Origin: Petrolisthes cinctipes
Taxonomy: Eukaryota > Arthropoda > Malacostraca > Decapoda > Porcellanidae
Length of the DNA stretch: 64,000 bases
Assembly: GCA_033782935.1 (NCBI GenBank)
Contig: JAWQEG010000710.1
Coordinates: 1,116,001 to 1,180,000 of the forward strand
Direction of reading: 5' to 3'
Positions 36,124 to 49,659 of this stretch are shown here, piece after piece (the stretch's first letter is position 1; each line of letters begins with the position of its first letter). The translations under genes and the position numbers were made by a program. Under the pieces are notes generated by a model. That model saw nothing but the letters and a program-made list of their open reading frames with translations, did no database searches and was not told the DNA's origin.

Positions 36124-36490
36124 TCGATATTTTGGGGTCCCAGAAGTGATCTGTACATGCCTACTCCGTGTTAGAGTATTTTCAAAGTACAGGCCCAAAA
36201 CATACTGAAAATCGATCTTTTATGTTCCCAAAAGTCGATATGTGCATGCTTTTTCTGTACCCGTTTATATCTCAAATTCAGGCTCCAAACACCCAAAAAT
36301 TCGATATTTTGGGGTCCCAGAAGCGATCTGTACATGCCTACTCAGATACACGCCAAAAACATGCTGAAAATTGATATTTTAGGTGCCCAAAGTCAATATG
36401 TGTATACATCTTCTGCACCCGTTTATATCCCAAATTCAACCTCAAAACACCCGAAAATTCGATATTTTTGGGTCCCAGAAGCGATCTGTA
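36124..36490 (+). repeat. Satellite A, short forward segment
   Basis: About two monomers of satellite A between the end of satellite B (GTGAGTGTCATT, then TCGATATTTTGGGG) and the foldback element. It belongs to the same array as 38171-64000; the element inserted within one of its monomers. Confidence 0.93.
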
Positions 36491-36732
36491 CAGTAGCTCA
36501 AGAAAGTTCGCTGACTAAAAACTAATGTACCGGCAACCTCTATACTTGTAATTCTCGTCCCAAGCCTTTATCAACTCCATACCCATGATCTGTCAGCGTT
36601 GTCAAGGTTTCTTTCCTTTCGTCTCAGGTGTGAACTCAGAGTTTAGACGCATGAGTTTCAACGAAGGGTTATATATATTTATTATATAATTGTGTGAACA
36701 TTATGAAAAACAATGGAAATGAAAGGCAAATG
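36491..36732 (+). repeat. Left terminal inverted repeat of the foldback element
   Basis: 242 bp starting CAGTAGCTCAAGAAAGTTCG and ending GGCAAATG. It pairs with 37929-38170 with only scattered substitutions, for example T/C at the eighth base and A/T in AAGCCTTTATC versus AAGCCTTTTTC. It contains a TATATATATTTATTATATAA block near its inner third. Confidence 0.9.
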
Positions 36733-36779
36733 GGTGTGTGGGTGGGGGTGAGACTGAGGTGACCGAGGTGGGGGGTCTG

Positions 36780-37865
36780 ATATGTGTGTGTGTGTGTGTG
36801 TGTGTGTACTACAGACGGAGAGAGAGAGGTGGAGGTATGATAGGTTGTGAAAAATGTCAAAATGGAAGACTAGAAAAATGGATAGCAAAGAAGGATGATG
36901 AAGGAAGAGGTCAAAATGAGAATAAGGAGGAAGAAGGTTTAATGCCGATGACAAGAAGGGAAGGAAGGAAGGATTGAAGAAAATAACAATGATGGCTTGA
37001 GCCTTAGGCAAAGGCTACGTGTGTGTGTGTGTGTGTGTGTGTGGCATCTAAAAGTATGCTGTGAGTTGGCAGAAGGCCAATATTAACCGTTTAATAGATC
37101 ACATCAGAGTAATTATCTCTTTCTCTCATTGCATTCGTATAAGAACAGTGTTGAAATAGGCTTCTTGTTTAATATTCCATATTCGAAAAATATTCGGTAG
37201 GCAACATGCGAATGCGAATGCAAATCTTAAAAAAACATGCGAATGCAAATACGAATATTCGGACCACCTCTACTAAGGACTAATGTGAACACACACACAC
37301 ACACACACACCTTCCACTTAGACGATTAAGGGCCTGTGGCCACATGGGTTGGACAGGGGAGGTCAGGTCACGTGCACTCTCTCTCTCTCTCCCCCCCCTC
37401 TCTTTCTCTCCACATTGCCTTCCTTCACTTTTCCTGTTTCAGCAAGCATCGATCATTCTTCCTTTCTCTAGCTCCCTTCTCCCTCCATCATTCCTTTCAG
37501 CTTCTTTCCCCTTTCTGTTATGATCCTACTTTCCCTCTTTCAGTCCTCCCTCCATACTTCCTTCCCTCACTTATTTCACTCCTCCTTATCCTCATTTTGG
37601 CCTCTTCTTTCATCATCCTTCTTTGCTATCCATTTTGACATTTTTCATAACCTATCATACCTCCACCTCTCTCTCTCTCTCTCTCTGTCTGTACACACAC
37701 ACACACACATCCTTCAGACCCCCATCGCACCATCCATCCATCACCTTTTGGTCTCACCTCCACCCACACAGACATACTAACCAACCCTCCCAGCTAGCGT
37801 ATAGCACCGTCATGACGGCCTATTGGGAACCCGGCTTAACAAGGGTGTGTGTGTGTGTGTGTGAG
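36780..37865. repeat. Microsatellites inside the foldback element
   Basis: (GT)n at about 36784-36806, 37017-37042 and 37845-37862; (CA)n at about 37290-37310 and 37694-37708; (CT)n at about 37377-37390 and 37666-37686; and C/T-rich sequence across 37377-37680. The short open frames here translate to His-Thr or Ser-Leu runs and are not genes. Confidence 0.85.
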
Positions 37866-37928
37866 GTCAATGAGGTGTTTCTTGTGCTAGGGAATAAACT
37901 ATCAAAATATAATACAATGTCTTTCTCT

Positions 37929-38170
37929 CATTTGCCTTTCATTTCCATTGTTTTTCTTAATGTTCACAGAATTATATAATAAATATATATAACCCTTCGT
38001 CGAAACTCACGCGTCTAAACTCTGAGTTCACACCTGAGACGAAAGGAAAGAAACCTTGACAACGCTGACAGATCATGGGTATGGAGTTGAAAAAGGCTTG
38101 GGACGAGAATGACAGGTATAGAGGTTGCCGGTACGTTAGTTTTTAGTCGGCGAACTTTCTTGGGCTACTG
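37929..38170 (-). repeat. Right terminal inverted repeat of the foldback element
   Basis: Reverse complement of the left repeat, beginning CAGTAGCCCAAGAAAGTTCG when read on the minus strand. The divergence between the repeats suggests an insertion that is not brand new, or repeats that already differed before insertion. Confidence 0.9.
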
Positions 38171-41100
38171 TACATGCCTACTCAGTGCTAGAATGTTTTC
38201 AAAATATAAGCTCAAAACATGCTAAAAATCGATATTTTATGTGTCCAAAGTCGATATGTGCATGCATCTTCTATAACCGTTTATATCTCAAATTCATGCT
38301 CAAAACACCCGAAAATTCGGTATTTTTGGGTCCTATAAGCGATCTGTACATGCCTACTCCTAGTTAGAATGTTTTCAAGATACAGACCCAAAACATGCTC
38401 AAAATCGATATTTTAGGTGCCCAAAAGTCGATACGTGCATGCATCTTCAGTACCCGTTTATATCTCAAATTCAGGCTCAAAACACCCGAAAATTCGATAT
38501 TTTGGGGTCCCAGAAACGATCTGTACATACTTACTCCGTGTTAGAGTTTTTTTTTTAAATACAGGCCCCGAACATGCTGAAAATCGATATTTTAGGTGCC
38601 CAAAGTCAATATGTGCATGCATCTTCTGTACCCGTTTATATATCAAATTCAGGCTCAAAACACCCGAAAATTCGATAATTTGGGGTCCCAGAAGCGATCT
38701 GTACATGCCAACTCGGTGCTATAATATTTTCAAAATATAGGCCCAAAACAAGCTATAAATCGATCTTTTAGGTGCTTAAAAGTCGATATGTGCATGCATA
38801 TTCTGTACCCGTTTATATCTCAAATTAAGGCTCCAAACACCGAAGAATTTGATATTTCGGGGTTCCAAAAGCGATCTGTACATGCCTACTCAGATAGAAG
38901 CCCAAAACATGCTGAAAATCGATATTTTAGGTGCCCAAAGTCAATATGTGTATGCATCTTCTGCACCCGTTTATATCCCAAATTCAACCTCAAAACACCC
39001 GAAAATGCGATATATTTGGGTCCCAGGTGAGTTCTGTACATGCCTACTCACTAATAGAATTATTTCAAAATACAGGCCCAAAACATGTTTAAAATCGATA
39101 TTTTAGGTGCCCAAAGTTTATATGTGCATGTATCTTCTGTACCCGTTTATATCTCAAATTCAGGATCAAAACACCCGAAAATTCGATATTTTTGGGTCCC
39201 AGAAGCTATCTGTACACGCCTACTCAGTGTTAGAATATTTTCATAATACACGCCAAAAACATTCTGGAAATCAATATTTTAGGTTCCCAAAGTTAATATG
39301 TGCATGCATTTTCTGTACATATTTCTATCCCATATTCGTGCTCAAAACATCCAAAAAATCGATATTTTTGGGCCCCAGAAGCTATCTGTACATGCCTACT
39401 CCGTGTTAGAGTATTTTCAAGATACAGGCCCAAAACATGCTGAAAATCGATATTTTAGGTGCCCAAAGTCAATATGTGTATGCATCATCTGTACCCGTTT
39501 ATATCTCAAATTCAGGCTCAAAACACCCGAAAATTCGATATGTTTTGGTCCAAGAAGCGATCTGTACATGCATGCTCAGTGCTAAAATATTTTCAGAATA
39601 TAAGCTCAAAACATGCTAAAAATCGATATTTTAGGTGCCCAAAGTCAATATGTGCATGCATCTTCTGTACCTGTGTATATCTCAAATTCAGGCTCAAAAC
39701 ACCCGAAAATTCAATTTTTTTGGTTCCCAGAAGCGATCTGAACATGCCTACTCCGTTTTAGAGTATTTTCAAAATATAGGCCAAAAACATGCTGAAATTC
39801 GATATTTTAGGTGCCAAAAGCAATATGTGTATGAATCTTCTCTACCCGTTTATATCTCAAATTCAGGCTCAAAACTCCCGAAAACTCGATATTTTTGGGT
39901 CCAATAAGCGATCTGTACATGCCTACTCAGTGACAGAATATTTTCAAATTACAGACCAAAAACATGCTGAAAATCGATATTTTAGGTGCCCAAAGTCGAT
40001 ATGTGCATGCATCTTCTGTACCCGTTTATGTCCCAAATTCAGGCTCAAAACACCCTAAAATTCGATATTTTTGGGTCCAAGAAGCGATTTGTACATGCCT
40101 ACTCAGTAATAGAATATTTTTAAGATTCAGGCCGAAAACATGCTGAAAATCGATATTTTAGGTGCACAAAGTCTATATATGCATGCATCTTTTGTAGCCG
40201 TTTATATCTCAAATTCAGGCTCAAAACACCCTAAAATTCGATATTTTTGGGTCCAAAAAGCGATCTGTACATGCCTACTCAGTGCTAGAATATTTTCAAA
40301 ATATAGGCCCAAAACATGCTAAATATGGATATTTTGGGTGCACAAAGTCTATATATGCATGCATCTTTTGTAGCCGTTTATATCTCAAATTCAGGCTCAA
40401 AACACCCAAAAATTCGATATTTTTAGGTCCCAGAAGCGATCTGTACATGCCTACTCAATGTTAAAATATTTTCAAAATACAGGCAGAAAAACAAGTTAAA
40501 ATCGATATTTTAGGTGCCCAAGTCAATATGTGCTTGCATTTTCTGTACCCATTTACATCCCAAATTCAGGCTTAAAACACCCGAAAATGCGATGTTTTTG
40601 GGTCCCAGAAGCGATATGTACATGCCTACTCAATGTTAGAATTATTTCAAATTACAGGCCCAAAACATGTTTAAAATCGATATTTTAGGTGCCCAAAGTT
40701 TATATGTGCATGTATCTTCTGTACCCGTTTATATCTCAAATTCAGGATCAAAACACCCGAAAATTCGATATTTGTGGGTACCATAAGCGATCTGTACATG
40801 CCTACTAAATGTTAGAATATTTTCAAAGCACATGCACAAAAACAAGTTGAAAATCGATATTTTAGGTGCCCAAAATCGATATGTGCATGCATCTTCTGTA
40901 TCCGTTTATGTCCCAAATTCAGGCTTAAAACACCCTAAAATTCGATATTTTTGGGTCCCGGAAGCGATCTGTACATGCCTACTCAGAAAAAGAATGTTCT
41001 CAAAATATAAGCCCAAAACATGCTGAAAATCTATATTTTATGTGCCCAAAGTCGATATGTGCATGCATCTTCAGTACCCGTTTATATCTCAAATTCAGGC

Positions 41101-41233
41101 TCAAAACACCCGGAAATTCGATATTTTTGGGTCCCAGAAGCTATCTGTACACGCCTACTCAGTGTTAGAATATTTTCATAATACACGCCAAAAACATTCT
41201 GGAAATCAATATTTTAGGTTCCCAAAGTTAATA

Positions 41234-44200
41234 TGTGCATGCATTTTCTGTACACATTTCTATCCCATATTCGTGCTCAAAACATCCAAAAAATCGATAT
41301 TTTTGGGCCCCAGAAGCTATCTGTACATGCCTACTCCGTGTTAGAGTATTTTCAAGATACAGGCCTAAAACATGCTGAAAATCGATATTTTAGGTGCCCA
41401 AAGTCAATATGTGTATGCATCATCTGTACCCGTTTATATCTCAAATTCAGGCTCAAAACACCCGAAAATTCGATATGTTTTGGTCCAAGAAGCGATCTGT
41501 ACATGCATACTCAGTGCTAAAATATTTTCAGAATATAAGCTCAAAACATGCTAAAAATCGATATTTTAGGTGCCCAAAGTCAATATGTGCATGCATCTTC
41601 TGTACCTGTGTATATCTCAAATTCTGGCTCAAAATACCCGAAAATTCAATTTTTTTGGTTCCCAGAAGCGATCTGTACATGCCTACTCCGTTTTAGAGTA
41701 TTTTCAAAATACAGGCCAAAAACATGCTGAAATTCGATATTTTAGGTGCCAAAAGCAATATGTGTATGAATCTTCTCTACCCGTTTATATCTCAAATTCA
41801 GGCTCAAAACACCCGAAAACTCGATATTTTTGGGTCCAATAAGCGATCTGTACATGCCTACTCAGAGACAAAATATTTTCAAATTACAGACCAAAAACCT
41901 GCTGAAAATCGATATTTTAGGTGCCCAAAGTCGATATGTGCATGCATCTTTAGTATACGTTTATATCTCAAATTCAGGCTCAAAACATTCAAAAAATCGA
42001 TATTTTTGGGTCCAAGAAGCGATTTGTACATGCCTACTCAGTAATAGAATATTTTTAAGATTCAAGCCGAAAACATGCTGAAAATCGATATTTTAGGTGC
42101 CCAAAATCGAAATGTGCATGCATCTTCTGTACCCGTTTATGTCCCAAATTCAGGCTCAAAACACCCTAAAATTCGATATTTTTGGGTCCAAAAAGCGATC
42201 TGTACATGCCTACTCAGTGCTAGAATATTTTCAAAATATAGGCCCAAAATATGCTAAATATGGATATTTTGGGTGCACAAAGTCTATATATGCATGCATC
42301 TTTTGTAGCCGTTTATATCTCAAATTCAGGCTCAAAACACCCAAAAATTCTATATTTTTGGGTCCCAGAAGCGATCTGTACATGCCTACTCAATGTTAAA
42401 ATATTTTCAAAATACAGGCAGAAAAACAAGTTAAAATCGATATTTTAGGTGCCCAAGTCAATATGTGCTTGCATTTTCTGTACCCATTTACATCCCAAAT
42501 TCAGGCTTAAAACACCCAAAAATGCGATGTTTTTGGGTCCCAGAAGCGATATGTACATGCCTACTCAATGTTAGAATATTTTCAAAATACAGGCAGAAAA
42601 ACAAGTTAAAATCGATATTTTAGGTGCCCAAAGTCGATATGTGCATGCATCTTCTGTACCCGTTTATATCTCAAATTCAGGCTCAAAACACCCGAAAATT
42701 CGATATTTTTGGGTACCAGAAGCGATGTGTACATGCCTACTCAATCTTAGAATATTTTCAAAACGCAGGCACAAAAACAAGTTGAAAATCGATATTTTAG
42801 GTGCCCAAAATCGATATGTGCATGCATCTTCAGTATCCGTTTATATCTCAAATTCTGGCTCAAAACACCCGAAAATTCGATATTTTTGGTTCCCAGAAGC
42901 GATCTGTACATGCCTACTCCGTGTTAGAGTATTTTCAAAATACAGGCCTAAAACATGCTGAAAATCGATATTTTAGGTGCCCAAAGTCAATATGTGTATG
43001 CATCTTCTGTACCCGTGTATATCTCAAATTCAGGCTGAAAACACCCGAAAATTCAAATTTTTTGGTTCCCAGAAGCGATCTGAACATGCCTACTCCGTTT
43101 TAGAGTATTTTCAAAATATAGGCATAAAACATGCTGAAATTCGATATTTTAGGTGCCAAAAGCAATATGTGTATGCATCTTCTCTACCCGTTTATATCTC
43201 AAATTCAGGCTCAAAACTCCCGAAAACTCGATATTTTTGGGTCCAATAAGCGATCTGTACATGCCTACTCAGTGACAGAATATTTTCAAATTACAGACCA
43301 AAAACATGCTGAAAATCGATATTTTAGGTGCCCAAAGTCGATATGTGCATGCATCTTCTGTACCCGTTTATGTCCCAAATTCAGGCTCAAAACACCCTAA
43401 AATTCGATATTTTTGGGTCCAAGAAGCGATTTGTACATGCCTACTCAGTAATAGAATATTTTTAAGATTCAGGCCGAAAACATGCTGAAAATCGATATTT
43501 TAGGTGCACAAAGTCTATATATGCATGCATCTTTTGTAGCCGTTTATATCTCAAATTCAGTCTCAAAACACCCTAAAATTCGATATTTTTGGGTCCAAAA
43601 AGCGATCTATACATGCCTACTCAGTGCTAGAATATTTTCAAAATATAGGCCCGAAACATGCTAAATATGGATATTTTGGGTGCACAAAGTCTATATATGC
43701 ATGCATCTTTTGTAGCCGTTTATATCCCAAATTCAGGCTCAAAACACCCAAAAATTCGATATTTTTGGGTCCCAGAAGCGATCTGTACATGCCTACTCAA
43801 TGTTAAAATATTTTCAAAATACAGGCAGAAAAACAAGTTAAAATCGATATTTTAGGTGCCCAAGTCAATATGTGCTTGCATTTTCTGTACCCATTTACAT
43901 CCCAAATTCAGTATTAAAACACCCGAAAATGCGATGTTTTTGGGTCCCAGAAGCGATATGTACATGCCTACTCAATGTTAGAATATTTTCAAAATACAGG
44001 CAGAAAAACAAGTTAAAATCGATATTTTAGGTGCCCAAAGTCGATATGTGCATGCATCTTCTGTACCCGTTTATATCTCAAATTCAGGCTCAAAACACCC
44101 GAAAATTCGATATTTTTGGGTCCCAGAAGCGATGTGTACATGCCTACTCAATCTTAGAATATTTTCAAAACGCAAGCACAAAAACAAGTTGAAAATCGAT

Positions 44201-44960
44201 ATTTTAGGTGCCCAAAATCGATATGTGCATGCATCTTCAGTACCCGTTTATATCTCAAATTCTGGCTCAAAACACCCGAAAATTCGATATTTTTGGTTCC
44301 CAGAAGCGATCTGTACATGCCTACTCCGTGTTAGAGTATTTTCAAAATACAGGCCTAAAACATGCTGAAAATCGATATTTTAGGTGCCCAAAGTCAATAT
44401 GTGTATGCATCTTCTGTACCCGTATATATCTCAAATTCAGGCTGAAAACACCCGAAAATTCAAATTTTTTGGTTCCCAGAAGCGATCTGAACATGCCTAC
44501 TCCGTTTTAGAGTATTTTCAAAATATAGGCATAAAACATGCTGAAATTCGATATTTTAGGTGCCAAAAGCAATATGTGTATACATCTTCTCTACCCGTTT
44601 ATATCTCAAATTCAGGCTCAAAACTCCCGAAAACTCGATATTTTTGGGTCCAATAAGCGATCTGTACATGCCTACTCAGTGACAGAATATTTTCAAATTA
44701 CAGACCAAAAACATGCTGAAAATCGATATTTTAGGTGCCCAAAGTCGATATGTGCATGCATCTTCTGTACCCGTTTATGTCCCAAATTCAGGCTCAAAAC
44801 ACCCTAAAATTCGATATTTTTGGGTCCAAGAAGCGATTTGTACATGCCTACTCAGTAATAGATTATTTTTAAGATTCAGGCCTAAAACATGCTGAAAATC
44901 GATATTTTAGGTGCACAAAGTCTATATATGCATTCATCTTTTGTAGACGTTTATATCTCA
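41234..44960 (+). repeat. 1,407-bp higher-order repeat, about 2.7 copies
   Basis: Blocks at 42641, 42801, 42977 and 43131 recur at 44048, 44208, 44384 and 44538, always 1,407 bp apart (about eight monomers). A more diverged copy precedes them (41570 relates to 42977), and 39635 relates to 41570 at 1,935 bp (eleven monomers). Confidence 0.85.
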
Positions 44961-45561
44961 AATTCTGGCTCAAAACACACAAAAATTCAATATTTTTGGG
45001 TCCCAGAAGCGATCTGTACCTACCTACTCAATGTTAAAATATTTTCAAAATACAGGCAGAAAAACAAGTTAAAATCGATATTTTATGTGAGCAAGTCAAT
45101 ATGTGCTTGCATTTTCTGTACCCATTTACATCCCAAATTCAGGCTTAAAACACCCGAAAATTCGATGTTTTTGGGTCCCAGAAGCGATATGTACATGCCT
45201 ACTCCGTGTTAGAGTATTATCATAATACAGGCCCAAAACATGCTGAAAATCGATATTTTAGGTGCCCAAAGTCGAAATGTGTATGCATCTTAAGTACACA
45301 TTTATATCCCAAATTCAGACTCAAAACACCCGAAAATTCGATATTTTTGGGTCCCAGAAGCGATCTGTAGATGCCTACTCCGTATTAGAGTATTTTCATA
45401 ATACAGGCCCAAAACATGCTGAAAATCGATATTTTTTGGTGCCCAAAGTCAATATGTGTATGCATCTTCAGTACCCGTTTATATCTCAAATTCAGGCTCA
45501 AAACACCCGAAAATTCGATATTTTTTGGTCCCAGAAGCGATCTGTACATGCCTACTCAATG

Positions 45562-48500
45562 TTAGAATATTTTCAAAACACACGCACAAAAACAAGTTGA
45601 AAATAGATATTTTATGTGCCCAAAATTGATATGTGCATGGATCTTCTGTACCAGTTTATGTCCCAAATTCAGGCTTAAAACACCCGAAAATTCGATATTT
45701 TTGGGTCCTAGAAGGGATCTGTACATGCCTATTCCGTGTAAAAGTATTTTCAAAATACAGGCTTAAAACATGCTGAAAATCGATATTTTAGGTGCCCAAA
45801 GTCAATATGTGAATGCATCTTCTGTACCCGTTTATATCTCAAATTCAAGCTTAAAACACCTGAAAATTCGTTATTTTTGGTTTCCGGAAGCGATCTGTAC
45901 ATGCATACTCCGTGTTAGAGTATTTTCAAAATACAGGCCTAAAACATGCTGAAAATTGATATTTCAGGTGCCCAAAGTCGATATGTGCATGCATCTTCTG
46001 TACCCGTTTATATCTCAAATTCAGGCTCAAAACACCCAAAAATTCCATTTTGGGGGGTCCCAGAAGCGATCTGTACATGCCTACTCAATGTTAGAATACT
46101 TTCAAAACACAGGCACAAAAACAAGTTGAAAATCAATATTTTAGGTGTCCAAAATCGATATGTGCATGCATCTTCTGTACCCGTTTACATCTCAAATTCA
46201 GGCTCAAAACACCCGAATATTTGATTTTACTTTTGCCCAGAAATAATCTGTACATGCCTACTCAGTGACAGAATATTTTCAAAATACAGACCCAAAACAT
46301 GCTGAAAATTGATATTTCAGGTGCCCAAAGTCGATATGTGCATGCATCTTCAGTACCCGTTTATATCTCAAATTCAAGTTAAAAACACCTGAAAATTCGA
46401 TATTATTTTTGCGTCCCAGAAGCGATCTGTACATGCCTATTCAGGAATGGAATGTTTTCAATAAATAGGCTCAAAGCATGCTGAAAATCGATATTTTAGG
46501 TGCCCAAAGTCGAAATGTGTATGCATCTTAAGTACACATTTATATCCCAAATTCAGACTCAAAACACCCGAAAATTTTGATATTTTTGGGTCCCAGAAGC
46601 GATCTGTAGATGCCTACTCCGTATTAGAGTATTTTCATAATACAGGCCCAAAACATGCTGAAAATCGATATTTTTTGGTGCCCAAAGTCAATATGTGTAT
46701 GCATCTTCAGTACCCGTTTATATCTCAAATTCAGGCTCAAAACACCCGAAAATTCGATATTTTTGGGTCCCAGAAGCGATCTGTACATGCCTACTCAATG
46801 TTAGAATATTTTCAAAACACATGCACAAAAACAAGTTGAAAATAGATATTTTATGTGCCCAAAATTGATATGTGCATGGATCTTCTGTACCAGTTTATGT
46901 CTCAAATTCAGGCTTAAAACACCCGAAAATTCGATATTTTTGGGTCCTAGAAGGGATCTGTACATGCCTATTCCGTGTAAAAGTATTTTCAAAATACAGG
47001 CTTAAAACATGCTGAAAATCGATATTTTAGGTGCCCAAAGTCAATATGTGAATGCATCTTCTGTACCCGTTTATATCTCAAATTCAAGCTTAAAACACCT
47101 GAAAATTCGATATTTTTGGTTTCCGGAAGCGATCTGTACATGCCTACTCCGTGTTAGAGTATTTTCAAAATACAGGCCTAAAACATGCTGAAAATTGATA
47201 TTTCAGGTGCCCAAAGTCGATATGTGCATGCATCTTCTGTACCCGTTTACATCTCAAATTCAGGCTCAAAACACCCGAATATTTGATTTTACTTTTGCCC
47301 AGAAATAATCTGTACATGCCTACTCAGTGACAGAATATTTTCAAAATACAGACCCAAAACATGCTGAAAATTGATATTTCAGGTGCCCAAAGTCGATATG
47401 TGCATGCATCTTCAGTACCCGTTTATATCTCAAATTCAGGTTAAAAACACCTGAAAATTCGATATTATTTTTGCGTCCCAGAAGCGATCTGTACATGCCT
47501 ATTCAGGAATGGAATGTTTTCAATAAATAGGCTCAAAGCATGCTGAAAATCGATATTTTAGGTGCCCAAAGTCGAAATGTGTATGCATCTTAAGTACACA
47601 TTTATATCCCAAATTCAGACTCAAAACACCCGAAAATTTTGATATTTTTGGGTCCCAGAAGCGATCTGTAGATGCCTACTCCGTATTAGAGTATTTTCAT
47701 AATACAGGCCCAAAACATGCTGAAAATCGATATTTTTTGGTGCCCAAAGTCAATATGTGTATGCATCTTCAGTACCCGTTTATATCTCAAATTCAGGCTC
47801 AAAACACCCGAAAATTCGATATTTTTGGGTCCCAGAAGCGATCTGTACATGCCTACTCAATGTTAGAATATTTTCAAAACACATGCACAAAAACAAGTTG
47901 AAAATAGATATTTTATGTGCCCAAAATTGATATGTGCATGGATCTTCTGTACCAGTTTATGTCTCAAATTCAGGCTTAAAACACCCGAAAATTCGATATT
48001 TTTGGGTCCTAGAAGGGATCTGTACATGCCTATTCCGTGTAAAAGTATTTTCAAAATACAGGCTTAAAACATGCTGAAAATCGATATTTTAGGTGCCCAA
48101 AGTCAATATGTGAATGCATCTTCTGTACCCGTTTATATCTCAAATTCAAGCTTAAAACACCTGAAAATTCGATATTTTTGGTTTCCGGAAGCGATCTGTA
48201 CATGCCTACTCCGTGTTAGAGTATTTTCAAAATACAGGCCTAAAACATGCTGAAAATTGATATTTCAGGTGCCCAAAGTCGATATGTGCATGCATCTTCT
48301 GTACCCGTTTACATCTCAAATTCAGGCTCAAAACACCCGAATATTTGATTTTACTTTTGCCCAGAAATGATCTGTACATGCCTACTCAGTGACAGAATAT
48401 TTTCAAAATACAGACCCAAAACATGCTGAAAATTGATATTTCAGGTGCCCAAAGTCGATATGTGCATGCATCTTCAGTACCCGTTTATATCTCAAATTCA

Positions 48501-48620
48501 GGTTAAAAACACCTGAAAATTCGATATTATTTTTGCGTCCCAGAAGCGATCTGTACATGCCTATTCAGGAATGGAATGTTTTCAAAAAATAGGCTCAAAG
48601 CATGCTAAAATTCGATATTT
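45562..48620 (+). repeat. 1,062-bp higher-order repeat, three copies
   Basis: Near-identical blocks at 46257, 47319 and 48381 (six monomers), marked by the unusual TTGATTTTACTTTTGCCCAG variant and by CAGGAATGGAATGTTTTCAA. The first copy has one extra monomer, so the 45562 and 46801 blocks are 1,239 bp apart. Very few substitutions separate the copies, pointing to recent amplification. Confidence 0.87.
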
Positions 48621-49659
48621 TAGGTGTTCAAAGTTGATATGTGCATTCATCTTCTGTACCCGTTGATATCTCAAATTCAATCTCAAAACACCCGAAAATT
48701 CGATATTTTTGGGTCCCAGAAGCGATCTGTACATGCCTACTCCGTGTTAGAGTATTTTCATAATACAAGCCAAAAATATGCTGAAAATCGATATTTTAGG
48801 TGCCCAAAGTCAATATGTGTATGCATCTTCTGTACCCGTTTATATCTCAAATTCAGGCTCAAAACACCCGAAAAATCGATATTTTTTGGGTCCCAGAAGC
48901 TATCTGTACATGCCCATTCCGTGTTAGAGTTTTTTCAAAATAAAGGCCAAAAACATGCTGAAAATCGATATATTAGGTGCCCAAAGTCGATATGTGCATG
49001 CATTTTCGGTACTCTTTTATATTTAAATTTAATTATCAAAATACCCGAAAATTCGATATTTTTGGGTTCCAGAAGCGATCTCTCCATGCCTACTTAATGA
49101 TAGAATATTTTCAAATTTTAGGCCGAAAACATGCTGAAAATCGATATTTTAGGTGTCCAAAGACGATATGTGCATGCATCTTCAGTACCCGTTTATATCT
49201 CAAATTCAGGCTCAAAACACCGGAATATTCGATTTTATTTTGGTCCAGAAGTGATCTGTACATGCCTAGTCAGTGCTAGAATATTTTCAAAATATAAGCC
49301 CAAAACATGCTGAAAATCGATATATTAGGTGCCCAAAGTCGATATGTGCATGCATTTTCTGTACCTGTTTATAATCTCAAATTCAGGCTCAAAACACCCG
49401 AATATTCGATTTTATTGGCGTCCAGAAGCGATCTGTACATGCCTACTCAGTGACAGAAAATTTTCAAATAACAGACACAAAACATGCTAAAAATCGATAT
49501 TTTAGGTGCCCAAAGTCGATATGTGTATGTATCTTCAGTACCCGTTTATATCTCAAATTCAGGCTCAAAACACCCGAAAATTCGATATTTTTGGGTCCCA
49601 GAAGCGATGTGTACATGCCTACTCAATGTTAGAGTATTTTCAAAATACAGGCCTAAAAC

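Larger units (their letters stand above)
36491..38170. mobile_element. Non-autonomous foldback element, Tc1/mariner-type termini (TA target)
   Basis: A 1,680-bp insertion in satellite A. The termini are CAGTAGC at the left and its inverse GCTACTG at the right, and the outer 242 bp (36491-36732 and 37929-38170) form long terminal inverted repeats differing at scattered positions. TA lies on both sides (36489-36490 and 38171-38172); removing the element and one TA restores a normal monomer (GCGATCTG-TA-CATGCCTACTC). A TA duplication with CAGT-type ends is the hallmark of the Tc1/mariner superfamily. Inverted homology continues inward (about 36733-36935 against 37560-37800), making it foldback-like. 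The right side has about 130 extra bp (37798-37928) that the left lacks. There is no transposase frame; the interior is microsatellite-rich. It would depend on a transposase supplied elsewhere. Confidence 0.88.

Noticed and set aside
36669..37979. Open frames with His-Thr and Ser-Leu runs within the foldback element
   Set aside because: They are translations of CA and CT microsatellites. No transposase motif (DDE/D, helix-turn-helix) is present.
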